This document shows, in pieces, positions 58,073-64,000 of a DNA stretch of 64,000 bases. Origin of the DNA: Pomphorhynchus laevis (lineage: Eukaryota > Acanthocephala > Palaeacanthocephala > Echinorhynchida > Pomphorhynchidae). Under the pieces are notes generated by a model. That model was given only the letters and a program-made list of their open reading frames with translations. It searched no databases and had not been told where the DNA came from. The position numbers and the translations under genes are program-made. Where the stretch lies: the NCBI GenBank assembly GCA_012934845.2, contig WNNJ02001107.1, positions 124,001-188,000 on the forward strand. The letters run 5' to 3'. Each line of letters starts with the position of its first letter. The first letter of the stretch is position 1.

Positions 58073-61000
58073 TTCGCTCGCGCTAACAAAATCAGTTTCT
58101 AAGATATTTGCTGATCTTTCTGCTTTAACGATTCTAATAGAAGGGATAACTCTGTGAAAATAAATACTAAAATTAATAAAGAATAGAAGCAATTCATAAA
58201 AGCGAAATTTTGGTAATACGGTTTATTTCGACAATGCAAAATTTGATTCATGAATTACTGATTTGATTATAATTGAATCAATAAATTATAATCTAACATA
58301 CGAAAATGTTATTGTAGAAATATCTAAAAAATTCAGTTCAAGAACGTGAATTACACTTGAATAAGCAATAGATCGCTTAATAACTGATTACTTAATTTCA
58401 GATGTTTAGATTTATTGAATTAAATAAATATGTTTAGATTTTTTATTTAATTTCTCTTAATTTACAAAATATCAACTAAATAAATTATTTTTGTTTATTT
58501 TGGGATTATCAGAAATATGGAATAATAACTATACATTTAAAGTAATTATCAGGTAATAAATATAAAATTATAAAATATTTAACACACAAAAGTGTTTATT
58601 TATTAAATTCAATTTATAAATATTTATTAAATTAAATATATTTGATAATTAAGTTACGTCCAATATTTAATTAGTTTTAATTGAACTAATTAGTTTTAAT
58701 TGTGAAATCTGTGATTTTGACGAATCATTCATCTAATGGATTTTCTCTAATTTGTTCAAAAATATAAATTTTTTATAATACCTTCTCTGTAGATCTAATT
58801 AATTACTTATAGCCAGAAAATTCTACACAAATAAATAGCTCTACAATATTTATAATTGAGTTATTGCTTTAATAATAGTTTACAATAATAATACTTTACA
58901 GTAATTTCTCTTTATTGAACGTTACTAATACTTTAAAATGATATCAGTTTTATTAATTAAAGGTAACTGATAACATCATATTAGCTAACTAGGTTTTCGT
59001 ATTTTGTTCGAATAATTATGAACGATTAATAGTATATAATGCATATGAATAAAGATAAGAGGTCATCAGGTTATCTATTTTCTTCGCTAAATCACGATAC
59101 AGAGTTATGAGTTCGAATTCTACCAGCACCATTGTACGGCGTACATATTATAAGGGTCGAAACGTGAAATGTAGACCTGGGTCAGCAGCTGATGAGAGCC
59201 ATTCAGTCCGATTAGTAGCGCCCTGCTTTACCAAAAATAATAACAATACCTGTTAGGATTATATCGTGCCACAACCATAAGAATTTCAGCTCACCGTTGC
59301 AATCAAGTTAAATTACGGTGTGTATAAATGCTCATGCAAAAACGTTTCTTGTAAATTTAAATATGTCATTTTTACGATATAAATTAAAAGTTGCTTTAAT
59401 TGATGTTAATTTAATGTTCATATCTAGATGTATACCTTCATTATCATTAATATTGGTTTTGTTAAGAATAAGGCTACGTGGATAAATTTGTTCACTAATT
59501 GAATAAAAATTGTTACAGTTAAATACAACATATCATCAATATATCAAAACATATATTTCATATCTTTATATAATTTAGATTTGCTTATACACAGTTATGG
59601 ATAAATCCATATTCTATAAAGCTTAAAAATAAGTCAGCTAGAATTGGGATACTATTACGTCTCATTGTAGCACCTTTTATGTCTTAATAAATTCCTATTT
59701 TCAATTTTAAATAATTTGGACTTGTCAAAATATTTAATGCTTATTTTAATTTAATTTCATCCATATATTTATATTTTTGAAGGTGAAATTTTAGTTTTAT
59801 AGATTTTAATTATTATATCTTATGTACATATATTTCCAAAAATAATGTGAATTTATTTTTTTAACGCTTTCTATATATTAGCAAAATTTAAATTTGAATA
59901 AAACGTACTAACATCGTAAGTATTTATATTATAAACACTAATAGAATACTTATATTTTGAATACCTATTTGAATATTTATATTATATTTAATGCTTGAAC
60001 TTGATACTTAAAAATATCTAACTATTTTCATATTTTAATAAAATATTAAAAATAAATATTAATATATTTAATAAAATATCAAATAATAATATTTTTAATA
60101 GTTTTATATTTTATAAATGATAAATAAGCAAATAAACAGTTAAGTAATATACAGTTATGCGCAATACTAATTAGCATATTATAATATAATAACGTTTTTG
60201 CTTTAGCTACCAAAAGTGACATTATCATACTCAACATAGGTAATTACATAAATTTTGTCTTGACTGATAAAACTTAGTTTGATACATTGCACAAAATTGT
60301 AAAATCGTATTAGTTACAAATGAGTATATGAATTTAAACATAAAATTTAAAAGATTATTTTATAGAAGATTGAGTTTAATCAGCAATATCGATTTCAAAA
60401 TGAAACTATTAGAGATTTACTAATTTATAATAAATTTTGACAATTTGTGGTCACGTAATTTGTACAAAATTAGTCTGGTGTGTGGCCGTTTAAGTATTAA
60501 TTTTAATTGTTTACAGCAAGACAAATAATCATTTATTTATTACATTGGTTTTAAAATGTATAGCAACAACTACAATGGGAAAACGCCTTGAGACCAAAGG
60601 ATGGTCAATTCTTCGTGCGTGATAGTTCCTCGAAGGATAATGCATATACAGTTTGTATTGGATGGGACGAAAGATGGATACATATTCATATTGATAAAAC
60701 GGTATTTATGCTGAATAAAAATTTAAGATAAAATGTTGAACAGTAGATAAATAAAGTGGACTTTAAGATAAAAAGTTGAATGCAATACAAGAAAAATTGG
60801 GGACAAAATAAATTTGATATCAATTCTGTTAATATTGTTTTGAATGTACACTACGTAATAGAATTTAACCTTTTTATTTATTACAGGGAAGTTTTTTAAA
60901 AAATTTACTGTCGGAATTTACGTATTGAAACATTACATCATATATTAATGATCTATTAAATGTTTCTTTCTAAAACCATCAAAAAGTAAAATGAAACAAT

Positions 61001-62860
61001 TAAATTTTATTCATTTTAGAATTGTTTTTAAATAATGAAATGACTAAGTAAAAACAAGTCTTAAAAACAAAATCAAATTGCTACAAGAAAATATAGTCAG
61101 AAATTATATTCTTCAAAGGATCTGCCGGCGATCTTCGCCCTGATACATGCCCCGTTACGCCTCTGAATGGCTGCGCTGATCCTCTGTATCTAACCAGCGT
61201 CGCTGGTCGCTCGCTGATACTCTGAATCTAACCAGGGTCGCTGGTCGCTCGCTGGATTTTCCTTCCGAGTGATATCAAGAATACTTCAGCGTTTTTTCCA
61301 AGTGCGCCAATAATTAAATGCTCAAACAGTGTCTATCCTTAAAATATATTTATTCCATACAGTAAAATTTGTTTACTTAAAATATTATATACTGTAATAT
61401 AAGATCATAAATTTATTTTTAATTAATTAAGCTATTAATAGATAACATTAATGCCTGAGAGAAACAATTATTTTACAATCAAATCAGCTAACTGAGTCTA
61501 CGTATTGAATACAATTATAAAATAAACAAAACATAATAATGCTAAATCAAAATTTAATAATTAAATAATAAAATTAAGTAATTGTTTTTAGATTTTCTAT
61601 AATTTAAATCAAGTTAAAATAAAAAATGAAATTTAAAACAAAAGTTGATTTTTATGAATTGACTAATAAATAACAGACGTTGTATCAGAATAAGGATTGA
61701 AGGTTATCAGGAGGAACTGCTATGCTATCAGCCTCCGGCCCCTTACTTCTCTACCCAACATAGCAGCGGGGCCAAATTCCACCATATACACGTGTTATTT
61801 AGTAATAACAGTATAGCTATTCGTAACTCTCCTCAAATGATATTTAAATATGTAATTTAACAAATTTCTTCGAGATTGGTTAGAATTTGTAAAATGCACT
61901 TAACTTACATGATTAAGTTCAAATTTTAGTACTTAAACAGTCAGAATGTTTCAATTCTTAATTTGTTATTGATAATTTTAGTTTTCTGAAAGTTTTTTTT
62001 TCAATTAACAAGTCTGCACTGCCACCTTGCGGTGTTGGCAGAAATACATTCAACATTGAAAATCCTATAAGAAGGATATAAAAACATGTTTAGCACTTGT
62101 GGTTCATAGGAATAATATACCCAAGCCATAAATATCAAATTAATCCGAAAATAAAGAGCGTAAAAAAAGAACGAGCAAAAGATAAAAAGATACATAACTT
62201 TTCAAACTTGTAAAGCATCTAGAAACATCAATCCTTTTGCTGACAAATAATAACAACTTAATGCATTGATAAGGCTATTGCATAAACACTTGCAATATTT
62301 ACATATGCAATTAGTATGCATTTCATGGATAATTTTAGTTGTTAATATATTTTAAATATCATATTATCAAATTAAATTTTAATTGATAAGAATAATAATG
62401 TTCTTAATATTATATAGTATTATATTATATAAAATACTCTTAAAACCAAATATTTAAAGAGCTATGGTTCTGGCATAATTTCAATATTCATAATTAATAA
62501 TTCTTGCCTGTTCATAATTTTAAATATCATATTATCAAATTAAATTCTAATTGATAATAAAATATCGATGTGCATGAATTTTGATATTTTAAAATTATAT
62601 CTTAAAATATTTTAAACGGCTGTCAGCTGCTTCAATACAACTGAGGATTGTCCATTATTCTTATATCATATCTAAAAATATATTTAATAGTTTAAATTTC
62701 GAACGTTAAAGAATTGAAATTCTTTTAAATTTAATCATTTTTAACTTTTAGCCAACCGGCTATGTACTATTCGGTGATCAGAAAGAAAACAAAACACTCG
62801 AAGAAACTGTAACCTATATGCACCGGTTATATCCCTCTTTGCTGCATCCATTGGCTGTAG
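50783..62860 (+). CDS. shark: SHARK-type SH2-ankyrin tyrosine kinase, 5' part (kinase domain beyond the window)
   Basis: Exons: 50783-50885, 52271-52567, 53399-53470, 53514-53629, 53680-53820, 55706-55811, 55859-55929, 60564-60701, 62752-62860, all in phase (384 codons so far). The N-terminal SH2 reads NNLRCYHGVLSRNEAD, KFLIRTS (phosphotyrosine Arg) and LHFPILRNVDGTCVID. Ankyrin repeats follow (GYTPLHIACYLNRDTMIEIF, FTALHCAILCNNVESAK, LIALGANRMAL, LNKTPLDLARDI). A second SH2 has NWFIGDLPLD, GQFFVRDSSSKDNAYTV and TGYVLFGDQ. SH2-ANK-SH2 before a kinase is unique to the Shark/HTK16 family (fly Shark: Draper engulfment signalling and dorsal closure). The first Trp of SH2 (usually WYHG) is Cys. 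Start chosen as the first ATG shortly before SH2; a splice acceptor at 50744 suggests a 5'UTR intron. Introns of 43, 50 and 47 bp alternate with large ones. Confidence 0.9.
51590..51720 (+). repeat. tRNA-like SINE head (A and B boxes)
   Basis: TAGCTTTAGAGTG (51643-51655) and GGTTTGAATCC (about 51691-51701) fit the A and B boxes of a pol III tRNA-type promoter at roughly tRNA spacing. The island is GC-richer than the shark intron around it. Confidence 0.5.
51790..51920 (-). mobile_element. Diverged SINE copy with hammerhead-like module
   Basis: Minus-strand RNA at 51871-51824 reads GGACC-GAAAC-GUGAAAC-GUU, sixteen bases, AUGAUGA-GGUCC. Relative to the 46.7-kb copy, helix II changed from GGGUC/GACCC to GGACC/GGUCC and the helix III pair G-U became G-C, both compensatory. 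CUGAUGA has become AUGAUGA. Confidence 0.5.
54428..54493 (+). mobile_element. Very short Penelope-like tail (66 bp)
   Basis: AAGCATTATTATGTTTTG to ACTCAGTTAGCTGATTT, the last 66 bp of the element tail in plus sense, inside a shark intron. Confidence 0.8.
54811..54880 (-). repeat. Possible SINE remnant
   Basis: ACTAAATGAAGTGTAACGAA resembles CTGAAGTGTAGCGAACTTC of the 51.8-kb SINE copy. Too short and diverged to be sure. Confidence 0.3.
56130..56590 (+). mobile_element. R2-like LINE fragment, nuclease end, plus strand
   Basis: Plus-strand reading gives STRGNAARLDIACAVL, ERTFFVVSIYSIHAQSY, SVFQYHDIAKLQSIVKEW, then PTYIL/STSGGIGIQAKSL in another frame. It is the C-terminal nuclease and tail of the same LINE type as 21.5-24.5 kb, with at least one stop and one frame change. 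Confidence 0.7.
57090..57480 (-). mobile_element. R2-like LINE fragment, zinc knuckle and nuclease, minus strand
   Basis: LPHLLSCPTRGPPTIRHNIVRGIV (in parts, 57424-57176) and ARLYIVASGLFDTRLERSFIDISVFNALAP (in parts, 57275-57093) are the HALSCP..GG..S.RH and LDI...ERTF.D..VFN.HAP motifs of the LINE, in two frames. It faces the plus-strand fragment at 56.1-56.6 kb. Confidence 0.7.
57997..58069. repeat. (TA)n microsatellite
   Basis: About 36 uninterrupted TA dinucleotides. A shorter TA run lies at 57720-57740. Confidence 0.95.
58977..59080 (-). mobile_element. Diverged Penelope-like tail
   Basis: TTAGCTAACTAGGTTTTCGT at one end and GATAAGAGGTCATCAGG at the other match the order of the tail (AAATCAGCTAACTGAGTCTACG ... 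AAGAATTAGAGGTCATCAGG, given in parts) but the middle is shortened. Confidence 0.5.
59090..59283 (+). mobile_element. tRNA-headed SINE, copy 4
   Basis: B-box-like AGTTCGAATTC at 59111-59121, then GGGTCGAAACGTGAAATG at 59155, CTGATGA at 59190, and the tail ATATCGTGCCACAACC. The helix II pair is GGGTC/GAGCC, one mismatch from perfect. Confidence 0.75.
59316..59935 (-). mobile_element. Penelope-like RT fragment, older copy
   Basis: Aligns with 5383-6010 of the main element (AAATGCTCATGCAAAAACGT, TAAGAATAAGGCT, TCTATAAAGCTTAAAAA) with many differences and indels. It has no tail attached and directly adjoins SINE copy 4. Confidence 0.75.
61110..61260. repeat. GC-rich island with a 38-bp tandem duplication
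   Basis: TAACCAGCGTCGCTGGTCGC and TAACCAGGGTCGCTGGTCGC, each followed by TCGCTG and preceded by a CTCTG(T/A)ATC string. Strikingly GC-rich for the window. Origin not recognised. Confidence 0.7.
61480..61777 (-). mobile_element. Penelope-like tail, 5'-truncated
   Basis: Full tail from AAATCAGCTAACTGAGTC to AGCAGCGGGGCCAAAT. Both interleaved stems (CTGCTATG/CATAGCAG and GGCCCC/GGGGCC) are intact, while GAAAC next to them is lost. Confidence 0.85.
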
Positions 62861-63469
62861 GTAAGTGTTTTAATTCAAATTATTAATAATTTTTGAGTAT
62901 ACTGTGTTTAGATAAAAGTTGTTAATTCAAAAAACTATTAGCAAATTTTGTTTGCAATTCATATTGCAATTTATATCCGGTCTGACTAATTGTTGTTTTA
63001 GCTAACAGATCAGTTGACTTTTTATTAGCCAACAGATCAGTTGACTACCATCTATATGTTTTTATCAATTAATAAGATAAATTTAAACTAAAAAAGTTTA
63101 GTTTAATAAACTCAAACTAAACCAAAGAAGTATCTAATATTTTAAAGTTTAGATTAAAATATTAGATAAAGTTTAGTTTGATATTATAAAAAAATATTAT
63201 ATAATATTATATAATATTATTTTATACTATATTATATAATATTATTTCATATAATATTATATTAAATATTATAAAGTTTAGTTTGATAAACTCAAACTAA
63301 CCAAGAAAAGTATATAATATTTAAGTTTGGAGTTTTTTTAGCAATATCAACAAACACTAATTTATTTTTATTTCGCTAGCTGCTGTCAGTATCATATGAG
63401 AACTAATATTTGAATTATTATGTTCATTCATGTGAACACCATTCGCTTAATTTACTGCTATTTTCAGTT

Positions 63470-63680
63470 ATGCTTTGGTAATGCACTACCTCTGGTATTT
63501 GCCTTAGGGCTTCGGTAATGCATCACCGCTGGTATTTACCTTAAGGTTTCGGTAATGTATCACAGCTAGTATGTACCTTAAGGCTTTGTTAATGTACCAC
63601 CGATGGTATTTACCTTAACTCTTCGGTAATGTATCACCGCTGGTATTTACCTTAACGCTTTAATAATGTACCACCGTGAA
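63470..63680. repeat. Minisatellite, ~37-bp unit, about 5.5 copies
   Basis: Consensus around CTTCGGTAATGTATCACCGC then TGGTATTTACCTTAA. Units start near 63474, 63511, 63549, 63586 and 63623. It lies in the shark intron after the second SH2 exon. Confidence 0.9.
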
Positions 63681-63844
63681 CAAATTTATGAACAGATGTT
63701 TAATAATTATCTATCTATGAGTTTTAAAGTACGCAATTTGCAAGAATACAATTATCTGAAATTGTTTGTGCCTATGTTAAATTAATAATAAATAATTTAA
63801 TCTTGATTTTATCAAATTTAGATTTATATGGGGTAAGATTTTTA

Positions 63845-64000
63845 AAAATTCTATTTTTATGAATTGATTATTAAATATTATGCGATTTATCAGGATTAAG
63901 ATCATAGGTTATGTGGAAGAACTGCTATGTTATCAAGTTTTGGCCTGTATTCCTCAACCCAACATAACAGTGGGACCAAATCCATGATGTATTTATTCTG
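63845..64000 (-). mobile_element. Diverged Penelope-like tail, cut by the window edge
   Basis: TTTTTATGAATTGATTATTA, GGAAGAACTGCTATG, CCCAACATAACAGTGGGACC follow the tail in order with about 20% differences by eye. Confidence 0.7.

Noticed and set aside
57829-58192. Tyr-Ile repeat proteins
   Set aside because: Translation of a (TA)n microsatellite.
1-64000. CRISPR arrays, operons, bacterial features
   Set aside because: Introns, SINEs and animal gene families show this is eukaryotic DNA; the tandem repeats have no spacer structure.

Overview
The window is AT-rich (well over 70% A+T by eye) nuclear DNA from an invertebrate animal, most likely an arthropod. The evidence is split genes with GT-AG introns, a SHARK-type SH2-ankyrin gene, a shuttle craft/NFX1 orthologue, Penelope-like retroelements, LINEs with restriction-like endonucleases and tRNA-headed SINEs. 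The species cannot be named. Introns have two size classes: a minimal class of 43-50 bp and transposon-filled introns of up to about 6 kb.

Layout. 1-1690: AT-rich DNA with Penelope-like tail relics. 1698-2375(-): Cys-rich protein with a SUMO-like C-terminus. 2640-8500: two inverted 545-bp arms enclosing a four-TM gene (3585-4028, -) and a Penelope-like element whose GIY-YIG endonuclease precedes the RT (Naiad/Chlamys-like domain order). 9.3-12.7 kb: a palindrome, a 360-bp tandem repeat and a GC-rich LINE fragment inserted in it. 14.3-14.9 kb: two related short repeats. 15532-32350(+): complete 16-exon shuttle craft (NFX1) gene with RING, NFX1 zinc fingers and R3H-like domain; its 6.2-kb intron 10 holds an R2-like LINE, another LINE piece and a decayed AGC-kinase fragment. 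34483-34677(+): NOP10. 35.9-39.1 kb and 40.2-40.5 kb: tandem repeats. 41945-42464(+): two-exon zinc-ribbon protein. 46.3-47.0 kb: SINE copies. 47.4-48.5 kb: Penelope-like tails. 50783 to beyond the right edge (+): 5' part of a shark gene (SH2-ANK-SH2), with the kinase domain outside the window and its introns full of LINE, PLE and SINE debris.

The most interesting signal is a small RNA-like module seen in several otherwise diverged repeats. These are the tRNA-headed SINEs at 46.7, 51.8 and 59.1 kb, the 360-bp tandem repeat at 9.7-10.6 kb, the 14.4-kb repeats and the Penelope-like 3' tail. Each has GAAAC and CTGANGA cores; in the first three groups GAAAC is followed 7-8 nt later by a GUA/GUU. 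The outer arms are complementary, and the pairs change together between families in all but the PLE tail. This is the hammerhead ribozyme core in permuted order. Helix I is not convincing, so function is unproven. With the 360-bp tandem array it suggests a retrozyme-like/SINE system that could depend on the resident Penelope-like element.

Housekeeping genes (NOP10, stc, shark) are intact as read. All exon joins were made by eye from splice sites, phase and family similarity.
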